NCBI GenBank assembly: GCA_029850535.1
Contig: JARCRU010000031.1
Location: 1 to 55,106 of the forward strand
Reading direction: 5' to 3'
DNA: 55,106 bases
Origin: Actinomycetota bacterium
GTDB taxonomy: Bacteria; Actinomycetota; Acidimicrobiia; Acidimicrobiales; RAAP-2
Part shown: one piece after another, positions 25,970 to 35,655 of the stretch
Layout of the letters: each line of letters begins with the position of its first letter
Numbering within the stretch: the stretch's first letter is position 1
Translations under genes and position numbers: made by a program
The notes under the pieces: model-generated
The model's input: the letters and a program-made list of their open reading frames with translations, nothing else
The model's database searches: none
Told to the model about the DNA's origin: nothing

Positions 25970-26989
25970 GACCCGGGGATCGTGCCCGTCTCGCCGCCGC
26001 GCTCCTTCGGCGGGGACGCTGAGCAGTGAGGAGAAGGCGGTCACATTCCCACTGGCTCGGGTCGTCATCTCACGCGACTGGATTACCGGTCCTCTCGATC
26101 GGGTCGGTCCTTGAGTCTGCGAATGGTGAGAAGGTCGAACAACCGAGGTCCAACTCTCACGCGACGGCCTCGCTCCGCACGACGAGTGGGAATTCTGAGT
26201 AAGACTCGGCCCGAGATGGGATAATCATGATCGACTACGTTCGGCCAAAATTTCCACTCGATGACGAGGGAGCGGGCGCGTCGTCCAGGACGCGGGTGCC
26301 GCCACGTTGGTGGTGTCAACGCACGAGGGGCTCGACAGCGCGTTCGCTCCGGTGATCGTCAGTGACGACCGTCGCTCCTTGCGCACGCACTTGACCAATG
26401 CGAACCCCTGGACGCGGTCGATCCAGGGCAAGGGCACGCTCTCTCAGAATCGACTCGAATCTGACCGCCAAAGGGTTCGCCCGACCTTCGAGTCGGGCTC
26501 GTGACAGAAACGGTTGGTCGCGTTGCGCATGGCGCGAGAATTACCTCCCTTGTGAATCCAGTCGGGTTGCCGCGCGCGAACACCATTGTTCTTCCCAGGT
26601 TGGTCCCGGGACATCAAAGACCTTTCGGCGTCACGACACCCCCAAATTTGCCCAGGATTCACTCATCGTTCGAGTCGCCTTGCCTACGAACGAATCGCTG
26701 CCGAGCACCTTGGCGCCACGCGGCGACCGGTCAGTGAGGCGAGGGGGCGAGCACGCCGACAGCGATGATGGCGGACGCGCAGATGCGCACGGAGGGTTCC
26801 GGTGACTCGAAAACTGGTGGAGTCACGGTGGCGGATTCCTCGAAGTGGGGCCGAGCTCGCGATGGGACCCGAGTGTTCGCCGACGCCGACGCGTCTCTGC
26901 GCACATAATGGGGGTGTGGCCGGAACCATCGCGACAGCACCGGACCTCGCAGGCCCACGTCACGCCTCCCTACCAGCACCACGCGAGTC
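25970..26989. other. Stretch without recognisable gene
   Basis: About 1 kb with no convincing gene. Several open frames overlap on both strands with no homologues recognised and no ribosome sites. A GGGATAATCATG at 26218-26228 could begin a 42-codon frame, but its product looks random. Confidence 0.4.
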
Positions 26990-27583
26990 ATGACGGTCAT
27001 CGGTCCCGACGCTCAGGAACGCTGCGCCTGGGTGGGTGGCGCCACAGAGTTTCTCCCTTATCACGACACTGAGTGGGGGTTCCCGGTGGCGGACGATCGT
27101 CAGTTGTTTGAGAAACTGAGCCTCGAGAGTTTCCAATCGGGACTGAGTTGGCGCACCATCCTCGCCAAGAGGGAGAACTTCCGCCGAGCCTTCGCCGGAT
27201 TCGACTTTCACGTCCTGTCCGAGTTCGGCGAGGCGGAGGTAGAAAGCTTGCTCGGCGACAGCGGCATCGTGCGGCATCGGGGAAAAATCGAGGCCGTCGT
27301 GAACAACGCGCGCAGGGCCGTCGAACTGGTGGGCGACGGGGAGGGCCTCGCCAACTATTTCTGGAGCTTCGAACCCGCTGCGAACGATGCCGCGACACCT
27401 CAGGCGGCGTCCCTCTCGATCGCGTTGGCGAAGGACCTGAAGGCGCGTGGGTGGAAGTTCGTGGGTCCGACGACCGTGTGGGCGTTCATGCAGGCGACGG
27501 GACTAGTGAACGACCACGACGAGGACTGCTGCATTCGGCCACTCGTCGACGCCCAACGCTTCGGTTTTGTTCGTCCCAAGTAG
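26990..27583 (+). CDS. tag: DNA-3-methyladenine glycosylase I
   Basis: 197 aa, the usual Tag size. It excises 3-methyladenine in base excision repair. Matches to E. coli Tag along the whole length: ERCAWVGG (zinc cysteine), LPYHDTEWGFPV (zinc His), LESFQSGLSWRTIL (with the pocket Glu), KRENFRRAF, GIVRHRGKIEAVVNNARR (helix-hairpin-helix region), KFVGPTTVWAFMQATGLVNDH and the closing DHDEDCC ligands. ATG 26990 gives the normal N-terminus. Monocistronic by position. Confidence 0.95.
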   Translation: MTVIGPDAQERCAWVGGATEFLPYHDTEWGFPVADDRQLFEKLSLESFQSGLSWRTILAKRENFRRAFAGFDFHVLSEFGEAEVESLLGDSGIVRHRGKIEAVVNNARRAVELVGDGEGLANYFWSFEPAANDAATPQAASLSIALAKDLKARGWKFVGPTTVWAFMQATGLVNDHDEDCCIRPLVDAQRFGFVRPK

Positions 27584-28310
27584 GGCGATGGTTTGAGGGC
27601 GTTCACGCGGCGGCCGCGGTGATCCACTCGCCCATTCGTCGTGAGTTGGTTCACGACATCGCGGGGTCCGCTCATCATCGCAGTCGCACGCCGTGAACTG
27701 CCGTGCTCATTTGATCGCCAGTGCTTCATCGTCGACCCGCGAGAGTCCGGTCGACACGTGCGCCCGGTGCAGGTGACCGAGGGGCGCTCGAAAGCGCCCC
27801 TCGATGTGACAACCTCGCGCTTGAGATTGACGACGCGCCTCGAGGTGAGATGAGTGCTCTCTGCATCCCTCGGCATTCGAAGTGGCACATGAGTTCAGGG
27901 GGCCATGTCGGGGTGACGGGTTCGATGGCGTAGGTCGTCGCGACGTCCTCCATGGCGAGACCCGCTTCGGAATCTCTGGACGTGAATCTTCGTGCTCCAG
28001 TGCGTAGCCCGTGCGCTGACTCGTCAGTCCAGGGGGTAGTCATCGTGGCGATGGAGCACACGCCCATTGGTGGTGAAGAAGCGACGCGTGAGTGGCGTCG
28101 CGCGGGCGCCACGGGACACGTGGAGCGTGCCGACCTATCTTCCTCGGCGACCCGCCAGCTCAGTTTCGCTCAGACGTCGCCAGGGCAATCCGACGCCGAG
28201 TTCAGGTCGTTGGCGAAGGGGATGCCGCGGCGTGAGACTATTGAAGAAAACTGCAATGAGGTTGGAAGCAGCACGAGTGCCACGGGGGAATTGATGGAGG
28301 AACGGGTCGT
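27584..28310. other. Stretch between tag and putA, no gene seen
   Basis: Apart from the hairpin at 27779-27802 I find no gene. A 123-codon frame runs through 27952-28323 into the putA start but lacks a ribosome site and family similarity, so it is not called. GGAGGAACGGG just before 28311 is the putA ribosome site. Confidence 0.4.
27779..27802. terminator. GC-rich hairpin downstream of tag
   Basis: GAGGGGCGCT (27779-27788), tetraloop CGAA, and the exact complement AGCGCCCCTC (27793-27802). It lies about 195 nt after the tag stop. The tail has no T-run, so it may be an actinobacterial L-shaped terminator or a processing hairpin. Confidence 0.5.
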
Positions 28311-31300
28311 ATGGGTTTGGTGACTGATCCCTCCCTCGACGCATTGGCGCCTCAGGCCTGCTCGGACGCTCGCGACCTGATTGCCGAGGCGGCTCGACTT
28401 CGCACGTCACGAGAGAAGGCGAATCGTCGGCGAATTTCGCGTTTGTTGCGCGACCCCAGCGCCATTGAAGTGACGATGACGCTCACTGACGAAGTGATGC
28501 GGGTACATTCCCCGGCCAGTGCCGCGGGTATTCTGCGCGGTGCTGCTCAGCGATCGTCGGTGAGGGGATTCGGCGTCGTGAATGCGCTGGGTCTGCGCGC
28601 AGTGGCGCTGCTGTCTCGAGTCGCGCCGTCGTCGGCCGTCACGGTCACCCACCGACGAGTTCGCGGACTGTCCAAGGACCTCATTCTCGCTTCGGAGGCA
28701 CCGTCGCTGCATCGCCATTTGCAGACGCGTGAGCGCGAAGGCCTCGGTATCAACATCAATGTCCTCGGCGAGGCGGTGCTGGGCGAGCGCGAGGCCGACG
28801 AGCGGCTCACTCGCGTCCTTGAGGTCATGCATCGCCAGGGGGTGGGTTACGTCTCGGTCAAACTCTCCGCCATTGTGAGTCAGATCACCGCCATCGATCA
28901 CGCAGGTTCCCTCACCCGGGTCGTGCAAAAACTTCGCATTCTCTATCGCGCCGCGCAGTTGGACCACGTTTTCATCAATCTCGACATGGAGGAATTTCGT
29001 GACCTGCGCCTCACCGTCGCCGGGTTTCGCGAGGTCTTGTCAGAACCCGAGTTCGCCGACGTCGCGGCGGGCATCGTCCTGCAGGCCTATCTCCCTGACT
29101 CGCACGAGGCCCTAGAGGAACTCATTGCCTTCGCCCAGCGCCGAGTTGAGTCCGGCGGAGCCCGGATCAAGATTCGCTTGGTCAAAGGTGCCAATCTCGC
29201 CATGGAGCACGCCGAGGCGCAGTTACACGGCTGGACTCCCGCACCCTTCGCGACGAAAGCGGATGTGGACGCGAGCTACCTGCGACTGGTGGACATCATT
29301 TTGCGACCCGAGCACGCGGAAGCGGTACGCGTGGGCGTCGCGAGCCATAACCTCTTCGACCTCTCGTGGGCGCTCGACGTGGCGCGCGCGCGAGGCGTGA
29401 CGGATCAGTTGGACATCGAGATGCTCGAGGGGATGGCCAACGCCGAGGCGCTGGCTCTCGTCAAGGGCGGACACCCCGTGTTGCTCTACGCGCCCGTGAC
29501 CCGTCACGACGATTTTGCCGCCGCGGTGGCGTACCTGGTTCGTCGTCTCGACGAGAATACGTCGGACGAGAACTACCTGAAGGCGGCTTTTTATATCGCT
29601 CGCGACCCCCGTGTCTTCGCCGAGCAGCAGCGGAGGTTCCTCGATTCGGTGACTCAACGTCACCAGGTGGTGACGTCGTCGCGGCGTCACGGCGCGGAGC
29701 CGCGGCGGGGATCGGACCGCTTCGACAACGCCACCGACGGTGATCCCACCGACCCGACCTACGTGAGCGATGTCGCTCGATCCCTCCAAGAGGTGCGGAG
29801 TCTGTCCCTACGCCAGATTCCGCTCGTCATCAATGGTGCCGACGTCGCGGGTGAGCAGTTCGAGGACGGTCGTGATCCCAGCGACAACGGCGCCGTGTGG
29901 TATCGCTACGCCGTGGCGACGGAAGATCACGTCGACGCTGCGGTGCGGAGTGCTCGGGCGGCACTCGCCGACTGGGGGGCTCAGAGCGTCGCGGATCGGC
30001 GCGCCGTCCTTCACCGGGCGGCGCAGGTGATGGAGGATCATCGCGCCATGACGATCGCGGTCATGGCGCGTGACGCGGGCAAGACGGTGAGCGAGGCGGA
30101 CCCCGAGGTCAGCGAGGGGATCGACTTCGCGCGCTTCTACTCCTCACGCAATGACGACTTGGCGGATTCGCTGCCACTGGGGGTCGTGGTGGTGGTACCG
30201 CCGTGGAATTTCCCCTATGCCATCCCCGTGGGCGGCGTCTGCGCCGCGCTCAGTGCGGGCAACGTGGTCATCCTCAAGCCGGCGCCCGAAGCGGTGGCCA
30301 CGGCCTACGAGTTGGTGCAGCAGCTCTGGGCCGGTGGCGTGCCGCGTGACGTCCTCCAGTTCGTGCCCACTCGAGATGACGATACGGGGCGACGCCTGGT
30401 CACCCACGACGGTGTCGACGCCGTTATCCTCACGGGCTCCTTCGATACCGCTCGGCTCTTTACGTCGTGGAAGCCCGATATCACTCTGCTGGCCGAGACC
30501 AGCGGCAAGAACGCCATCGTGATTTCGTCCTACGCGGACATCGACCTGGCGGTCAAGGACCTCGTGCAATCAGCCTTTGGTCACGCGGGCCAGAAGTGCA
30601 GCGCCGCGAGCCTGGCCATCGTGGACCAGACGATCTACGAGAATCCGGCCTTCTTTCGTCAGTTGAGCGACGCGGTGCAGAGTCTGGTGGTGGGTCCGAG
30701 CTACGACCTAGCGACCACGGTGGGACCCATCATCCGTGGCGCGGAGCCGATGCTGGCGCGCGCCTTGGCGCAACTCGATCCGGGGGAGTCGTGGTTGGTC
30801 CAGCCCGAGGCGATTGACGAGGCTCGCCTGCAATGGCGACCGGGCGTCAAGATCGGTGTCAAACCTGGATCGTGGAGTCACCAGCACGAATGGTTCGGAC
30901 CGGTGTTGGCGGTGATGCCCGCACCCGATTTCGCCACGGCGGTGCGTTGGCAGAACGACGTCCCCTTCGGTTTGACGGCCGGGCTGCAGTCCCTCGACGA
31001 AGTTGAGTGCCAGTACTGGATTGACCACGTCGAAGCGGGCAACGTCTATCTGAATCGAGGAGTGACCGGTGCCGTCGTGAATCGACAGCCTTTCGGTGGC
31101 TGGAAGCGCAGCAGCGTGGGCCCCACCGCCAAGGCTGGCGGGAGGAATTACGTCAATTGCCTGAGGCGTTGGCCCCGTGTCACCGACGCGGACGCGGCGC
31201 TGAGCGACCTGACGACGTGGTGGCAGACAATCGGATCCCGAGCTCTGGATGAATCAGGGCTGAGCGTGGAGGTGAACGTCCAACGGTACCGACATTCGCT

Positions 31301-31721
31301 GGCGCCAATCGTCGTGAGGATCGACGAGGGCTTCGCTGCTCGCGACGCGCACTTCGTCACCGGAATCGCACGCATTACCGGAGCGCCAATCACGTTCAGC
31401 GCGGACAACCACGTAGTGGGTGTCGCGAACGCGACGCGCGAAAGCGTCGAGGGACTGGTTGCTCGCAGTGCGAAGATGGGCAGGGTGCGCTGGCTGAGCG
31501 GTGAGTCAGCCCCCGTCACCGCGTTACTGGACAATGGTGTGTCGATCGACCGTCGACCCCTGGCTCAATCGGGTGCGATCGAGGGTCCCCGATGGCTCCT
31601 GGAGCAGAGCGTCGCGATGACCTGGCATCGCTACGGCAACGTGAAAGCCGGTCCCAAGCCTCGTGCCATGGGACTGGGCAGTGGTGCGACCCGGTCAGGA
31701 AGTGGGGATAGTACACAGTGA
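28311..31721 (+). CDS. putA: Bifunctional proline dehydrogenase / P5C dehydrogenase
   Basis: 1136 aa. The first half is the FAD-linked proline dehydrogenase barrel (YVSVKLSAI, FINLDMEEFRDL, LQAYLPDS, RIKIRLVKGANL, ASHNLFDL, EMLEGMA). The second half is an aldehyde dehydrogenase with NAD motif PPWNFPYAIPVGG, catalytic Glu729 in AETSGKNA and Cys763 in GQKCSA. Together they oxidise proline to glutamate with substrate channelling. A tail of about 150 residues follows the ALDH domain. The N-terminus has no ribbon-helix-helix, so it is not a trifunctional PutA repressor. GGAGGAACGGG precedes the ATG. It may act on proline from the peptide transporter and iminopeptidase. Confidence 0.95.
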   Translation: MGLVTDPSLDALAPQACSDARDLIAEAARLRTSREKANRRRISRLLRDPSAIEVTMTLTDEVMRVHSPASAAGILRGAAQRSSVRGFGVVNALGLRAVALLSRVAPSSAVTVTHRRVRGLSKDLILASEAPSLHRHLQTREREGLGININVLGEAVLGEREADERLTRVLEVMHRQGVGYVSVKLSAIVSQITAIDHAGSLTRVVQKLRILYRAAQLDHVFINLDMEEFRDLRLTVAGFREVLSEPEFADVAAGIVLQAYLPDSHEALEELIAFAQRRVESGGARIKIRLVKGANLAMEHAEAQLHGWTPAPFATKADVDASYLRLVDIILRPEHAEAVRVGVASHNLFDLSWALDVARARGVTDQLDIEMLEGMANAEALALVKGGHPVLLYAPVTRHDDFAAAVAYLVRRLDENTSDENYLKAAFYIARDPRVFAEQQRRFLDSVTQRHQVVTSSRRHGAEPRRGSDRFDNATDGDPTDPTYVSDVARSLQEVRSLSLRQIPLVINGADVAGEQFEDGRDPSDNGAVWYRYAVATEDHVDAAVRSARAALADWGAQSVADRRAVLHRAAQVMEDHRAMTIAVMARDAGKTVSEADPEVSEGIDFARFYSSRNDDLADSLPLGVVVVVPPWNFPYAIPVGGVCAALSAGNVVILKPAPEAVATAYELVQQLWAGGVPRDVLQFVPTRDDDTGRRLVTHDGVDAVILTGSFDTARLFTSWKPDITLLAETSGKNAIVISSYADIDLAVKDLVQSAFGHAGQKCSAASLAIVDQTIYENPAFFRQLSDAVQSLVVGPSYDLATTVGPIIRGAEPMLARALAQLDPGESWLVQPEAIDEARLQWRPGVKIGVKPGSWSHQHEWFGPVLAVMPAPDFATAVRWQNDVPFGLTAGLQSLDEVECQYWIDHVEAGNVYLNRGVTGAVVNRQPFGGWKRSSVGPTAKAGGRNYVNCLRRWPRVTDADAALSDLTTWWQTIGSRALDESGLSVEVNVQRYRHSLAPIVVRIDEGFAARDAHFVTGIARITGAPITFSADNHVVGVANATRESVEGLVARSAKMGRVRWLSGESAPVTALLDNGVSIDRRPLAQSGAIEGPRWLLEQSVAMTWHRYGNVKAGPKPRAMGLGSGATRSGSGDSTQ

Positions 31722-32022
31722 CCTCGCCGGGGCGTGAAACGTCCACGTGATTCGCACCGGTCGTGAAGGTTCGACGGTCATCTTGAACCAGCCACGCGCC
31801 TGAATGGTGGGATTCGGGTGTACGTAGTGACACGACATTCCTGAAGTGTTGCGGGCACCTCGTCGAGCGGCTCACGGGCGAGAGTGGAAACCCTGATTCG
31901 GGAACCTTTCGCATTATCTGGGCAGAAATGTCGTGCAAGACACTAGGTTGACTATAAGTCAGTCCAGACGTTGCGCTTTCTGTGGTTTCCCAAAGTGGGA
32001 TTCAAACGAAAGTGAGCAACGA
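31722..32022. other. Intergenic stretch before the Ig-repeat gene
   Basis: No gene seen. A small perfect dyad TGACT-ATA-AGTCA (31949-31961), overlapping a TTGACT, lies about 60 nt before the next start and could be regulatory. Confidence 0.4.
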
Positions 32023-33264
32023 ATGAAGAATCATCACGCTAATCCCGGTGGTCGCCGGATGCATCGATCAGGGTTGTACTGGTTCGGAACACTGGCAGCC
32101 GCCTCGTCGCTGTTGGCAGCCGGTCTGTCCCTCGGCGCCAGTTCTTCGGCCTCAGCGTCGACGACGGGCTCCCCGTCGGGCGCGAGTCGGAGCCCCTTAG
32201 TGACTCAGGTCGCGCAGGCTACGCTCACGCTCACCTCCACCAGTGGCACGGTGGGGACTCCACTCGTTCTCACCTCGAGTGGTGGCTCGGGCACTGGTGT
32301 CGTCACGTACGCCCTCGATAGTTCTGGCACGGCGGGCTGTTTGATCTCCTACGGCAAATTGGACGCGACACGGGCGGGCACGTGCACGCTCACCGTCACC
32401 AAGGCGGCGGACGCCACGTATCTGGTCGCTCATTCGCCGGTCACGACCGTGACGTTCGCGCCCGCACCCCTCAAGGTGCAGGCGGCCCTCATGCTGACTT
32501 CCCGCAGTGGCACGGTGGGCACTTCACTCGTTCTCACCTCGAGTGGTGGCTCGGGCACTGGTGTCGTGACCTACGTCATCAATAGTTCCGGTACGGCGGG
32601 ATGCGTGATTCGCTACGGCAAATTGGACGCGACACGGGCGGGCACGTGCAGGCTCACCGCCACCAAAGCGGCGGACGCCACGTACCTGGTCGCACATTCA
32701 CCGACCACGACCGTGACGTTCGCGGCCACGCCTCTCAAGGTGCAGGCCGCTCTTACGCTCACCTCCACCAGTGGCACGTCGGGCACCGCCCTCGCGCTCA
32801 CCTCGAGTGGTGGTTCGGGCACTGGGGTCGTGACCTACGCCGTCACCAACGCCGGTTCGGCCGCTTGCTGGATCACCGGTAGCCAACTGCACGCGACTCA
32901 CGGGGGCGCTTGCATCGTCACCGCCACCAAGGCGGCGGATACTCAGTTCTCAGCCGTGAGCTCGTCCGCGACGAAAGTGACCTTCATGGCCGCCGTCGTC
33001 ACCACACGGTTGACGTGCCGCGGAGAGTACGGATTGGTCCGAATTGGCAAAACGGTCGTTATCTCGATCTTCGGCACCCACTTCTACAGCAAGCCCACGA
33101 TTCGCAGTAACCAGTTCGGGACCAATGCGGTCGTCATTCACGATCACGGTACTGAACTTGATGTTCAGGTGAACTTGGTGGGAGGATCAAAGATGGGGAA
33201 GTACGTCTTTACCGTCATCTTGGCCAACAAGAACGCCTGCAACGTGCAGTACTTGGTTAGGTAG
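32023..33264 (+). CDS. Secreted protein with three Ig-like repeats
   Basis: 413 aa from ATG 32023. A signal peptide (YWFGTLAAASSLLAAGLSLG) is followed by three 88-residue repeats beginning QATLTLTS, QAALMLTS and QAALTLTS, at a DNA period of exactly 264 bp (32215, 32479, 32743). Each repeat has GSGTGVVTY and a cysteine pair (AGCLI/GTCTL type), like the bacterial Ig-like folds of extracellular adhesins. The C-terminal 95 residues form a different domain (RIGKTVVISIFGTHFYSKP) resembling IPT/TIG. The last residues give no membrane anchor. Probably a surface or extracellular protein. Repeat identity at DNA level suggests recent duplication. Confidence 0.8.
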   Translation: MKNHHANPGGRRMHRSGLYWFGTLAAASSLLAAGLSLGASSSASASTTGSPSGASRSPLVTQVAQATLTLTSTSGTVGTPLVLTSSGGSGTGVVTYALDSSGTAGCLISYGKLDATRAGTCTLTVTKAADATYLVAHSPVTTVTFAPAPLKVQAALMLTSRSGTVGTSLVLTSSGGSGTGVVTYVINSSGTAGCVIRYGKLDATRAGTCRLTATKAADATYLVAHSPTTTVTFAATPLKVQAALTLTSTSGTSGTALALTSSGGSGTGVVTYAVTNAGSAACWITGSQLHATHGGACIVTATKAADTQFSAVSSSATKVTFMAAVVTTRLTCRGEYGLVRIGKTVVISIFGTHFYSKPTIRSNQFGTNAVVIHDHGTELDVQVNLVGGSKMGKYVFTVILANKNACNVQYLVR

Positions 33265-33274
33265 CACTACCTTG

Positions 33275-33323
33275 GAGACTGCTACGCGTGGAACTGACTA
33301 TCAGCGAAACGTGTAGCAGTCTC
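33275..33323. terminator. Hairpin between convergent genes
   Basis: GAGACTGCTACGCG (33275-33288) pairs with CGTGTAGCAGTCTC (33310-33323) with one mismatch around a 21-nt loop, 10 nt after the Ig-repeat gene. A downstream T-run is lacking. It lies between convergent genes and could serve both. Confidence 0.6.
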
Positions 33324-33436
33324 GACGGGGGCTAGGAAGAAACTGCGGCCCCAACCGACGACGCTGAGAGTGTTCGAACCTCGACGATCGCGTTGTCGAA
33401 TCCTTCTGGTGCAAACCCGCGCATCTGACGGCGATA

Positions 33437-34462
33437 CTACGGTGATTCGGCGAGAAATGCCGCACCCGTGTCGAAAGTCGCTCCGATATCGCCGCCACGA
33501 AGTTCGGGTATGGCGCGAAGGGATTCCAGACCGGCGAGGACCGCCGACTTGGTCACCTCGCGTGAGCCCATGAGGTCCACCAACCAGGACAAGTAATCGG
33601 TGAACACCGCGGTGTCATCAACGTACAGTGCGGCCGCAACAAATCGGACCATATAGGCCAGATTCTCCTTCGCCCGTTCAGCCTCGCGTGACGTGTAGCG
33701 CGCGAATGTCCCCACCCGCGTCGACGCGTCGTGGAACGCGCGAGCCGCGAATTCGCTGGCGCGGGTGTCGAGGGTGGCCAGGCGTTCATTGGACCGGGTT
33801 TGCCCTAGTGCCAGGGGCGGCGCCGCGACCTCCCACGTCGCGAGTATCTCGAGGGCCCGTGTCACGTCCGGCGCGTAGGCGTCGGCACCGACGCGCATCG
33901 CCCATTCGGGGTGCTCGGCGAAGGCCCGCCCGCCCGCGATGACGGGGATATCGAAGGAGTGAGCGGCGTCGGCGAGTTCCGTCACGCCAGTAAAGAAGAG
34001 GGGCATGGCGCAGGACACCGCGAGCGCGTTGGGACGATGTTTCACGAGGTAGCGACTGACGTCCGCGGCGGGCGTCGACGCGCCGAGGAAGGTGGTCGCG
34101 ACGCCACTCGCGTGTAGTCCCTCCGCGAACATGTGTCCCGCGATCGAGTGCCAGTCGCCGGGCGCGCACGCCACGACGACCGAGCCGTGGACGTCGGGCA
34201 TCGGTAATTCGGAGGCGAGCGCGTAGAGGGCGGTCTCGGCGACGTTGGACGCGAGATGCTCGTCAGCCACGCCGAGTTCGCCCCGCTGCCAGCGTGCACC
34301 GACCTCGCGTTGGGCGGGCGCGAGGACCCCGTCGATGATGCTCACTTTCGACCAGCCGGTGTCGAGGAGTTGGATCGCGAACCCGACGGCCTCGCGGGTG
34401 TCACCGGATACCGCTTGTTCGATGAACTGATTGACATTGCTCTGGTCGCCCACGTGAATCAT
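33437..34462 (-). CDS. Cobalamin-binding protein with CarH-type Wx9EH motif
   Basis: 341 aa. The N-terminal helical bundle carries W58-x9-E68-H69 (WQRGELGVADEH), the signature of the adenosylcobalamin-capping four-helix domain of CarH/LitR light receptors. A Rossmann B12-binding domain follows with D103-W-H105 (lower axial His) in PGDWHSIAGH, then AGGRAFAEHP. About 100 C-terminal residues are helical and unassigned. There is no MerR DNA-binding domain. ATG 34462 overlaps the stop of the upstream GGDEF gene (ATGA), so the pair is made together. I infer a light or B12 sensor acting through protein contact, possibly on the cyclase. Lack of a glycine right after the HxxA segment is unusual. Confidence 0.8.
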   Translation of the reverse strand: MIHVGDQSNVNQFIEQAVSGDTREAVGFAIQLLDTGWSKVSIIDGVLAPAQREVGARWQRGELGVADEHLASNVAETALYALASELPMPDVHGSVVVACAPGDWHSIAGHMFAEGLHASGVATTFLGASTPAADVSRYLVKHRPNALAVSCAMPLFFTGVTELADAAHSFDIPVIAGGRAFAEHPEWAMRVGADAYAPDVTRALEILATWEVAAPPLALGQTRSNERLATLDTRASEFAARAFHDASTRVGTFARYTSREAERAKENLAYMVRFVAAALYVDDTAVFTDYLSWLVDLMGSREVTKSAVLAGLESLRAIPELRGGDIGATFDTGAAFLAESP

Positions 34463-35655
34463 CCCTCGACAATTCGATACGACCGAACGGGTGAGTGGAG
34501 TTGACCCTCGAGAATCGGGCGCAGCGACAACCGATAGTCGTTGGACCGCACGCACGCCTCGAAGTTCTCTAGCGACGCCCACCACGAGACCACCTCGACC
34601 CGTGTCGGGTCGGTCGTATCGGCCCACACTTCCACGCCAGTGCAACCGGGCCAGTGCTCCACCCCACCGATGCAGTCCTTGACCAGCTGATTGATGTTGG
34701 CCGGGTCCCCCACTGGTGTGGCGTTCTGACTCACGACGACGTAGCGGGCCGTCGTCGGTTCGTGGTGCTCGACCCGGTGAGCGTCATCGGTCACGACGTC
34801 CGACGCCCACCGCCAACAATCGCGGCCTTCGGATTTGGCTCGGTAGAGCGCGCGGTCCGCCGCGGCGACACTCGCCGTCGGGTCGTCGTGAACAATGTCT
34901 ATCCCCGCGCTGAAACTAACGCCGTAGGGGCGTGCGTGCACCCAGGTCTCGCGTAATCGATGGAGGAATGCCTCGGGGTCCTTGGCGTCGGAGAGGATGG
35001 CAACGAATTCCTCGCCGCCGTAGCGGCCCACGAAGTCACGCTCGCGCACGCACCCTCGCATCGCCGCACCGAACTGGCGCAAGGTTTCGTCACCGCCCAC
35101 GTGACCGAAGGTGTCGTTGACGCTTTTGAAGTGGTCGAGGTCGATCATGATCACCGTGTCGCCGTCGCGCAGTCGGCTGAGGACCCGGGTGACCATGCGC
35201 CGATTGGCCAATCCGGTCAGGCTGTCGGTGGAGGCATCCACGCTGAATCGATGGGCCTCGGAGTAGACCTCGAGCGCGCGGCGTGCGTCGAGGGCGAAGG
35301 AAGGCAAGTGACGTTGCAAGAGCGTGGCGGCGAAGCTAGCGAGCGGCGCGCTCGGTAGCAGGGGGACCCCCTGGCCGAAGGACAGGTCGATCGGCAGGGT
35401 TTCACCCTGGAGATCATTGGCCGGCACCACGGTTCCGCCCAACGCACGTACCAGGTCGATGGCAACGGTGCTGGCGTCGTGGGCCGAGGTCGCCCACAGC
35501 AGGGCCCGAGTCGCGTCCAACACGGCGACCGGAACGTCGAGGTGTGCGACGTCTGCTGATTCGTCGTAACTCATTAGCCGAGCCAGCCTCGCATTCTTCG
35601 TCAAAGGACATTCATTCAGGCGCTCTTGCCTCATCCTATTGACACGTCGTCCCAC
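34459..35655 (-). CDS. GGDEF diguanylate cyclase with ABM-like C-terminal domain
   Basis: Up to 398 aa. Residues about 40-130 form an unassigned N-terminal domain (VPVAVLDATRALLWA, IDLSFGQGVPLL). The GGDEF domain (about 140-290) has the active motif RYGGEEFVAIL (GGEEF 213-217), IDLDHFKSVNDTFGHVGGDE and an inhibitory I-site RERD (204-207), so c-di-GMP synthesis with product inhibition is expected. Residues about 300-398 resemble an antibiotic-biosynthesis-monooxygenase (ABM) dimeric barrel, rare in cyclases. Start uncertain: TTG/ATG options at 35655, 35634 and 35574. ATGA overlap with the cobalamin-binding gene suggests they form one signalling unit. Confidence 0.85.
   Translation of the reverse strand: MGRRVNRMRQERLNECPLTKNARLARLMSYDESADVAHLDVPVAVLDATRALLWATSAHDASTVAIDLVRALGGTVVPANDLQGETLPIDLSFGQGVPLLPSAPLASFAATLLQRHLPSFALDARRALEVYSEAHRFSVDASTDSLTGLANRRMVTRVLSRLRDGDTVIMIDLDHFKSVNDTFGHVGGDETLRQFGAAMRGCVRERDFVGRYGGEEFVAILSDAKDPEAFLHRLRETWVHARPYGVSFSAGIDIVHDDPTASVAAADRALYRAKSEGRDCWRWASDVVTDDAHRVEHHEPTTARYVVVSQNATPVGDPANINQLVKDCIGGVEHWPGCTGVEVWADTTDPTRVEVVSWWASLENFEACVRSNDYRLSLRPILEGQLHSPVRSYRIVEG

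Noticed and set aside
27952..28323. 123-codon frame running into the putA start
   Set aside because: No ribosome site, no domain, and it overlaps the well-supported putA start.
33437..34462. CarH-like transcription factor
   Set aside because: The MerR DNA-binding domain is absent. Only the cobalamin-sensing part is present.
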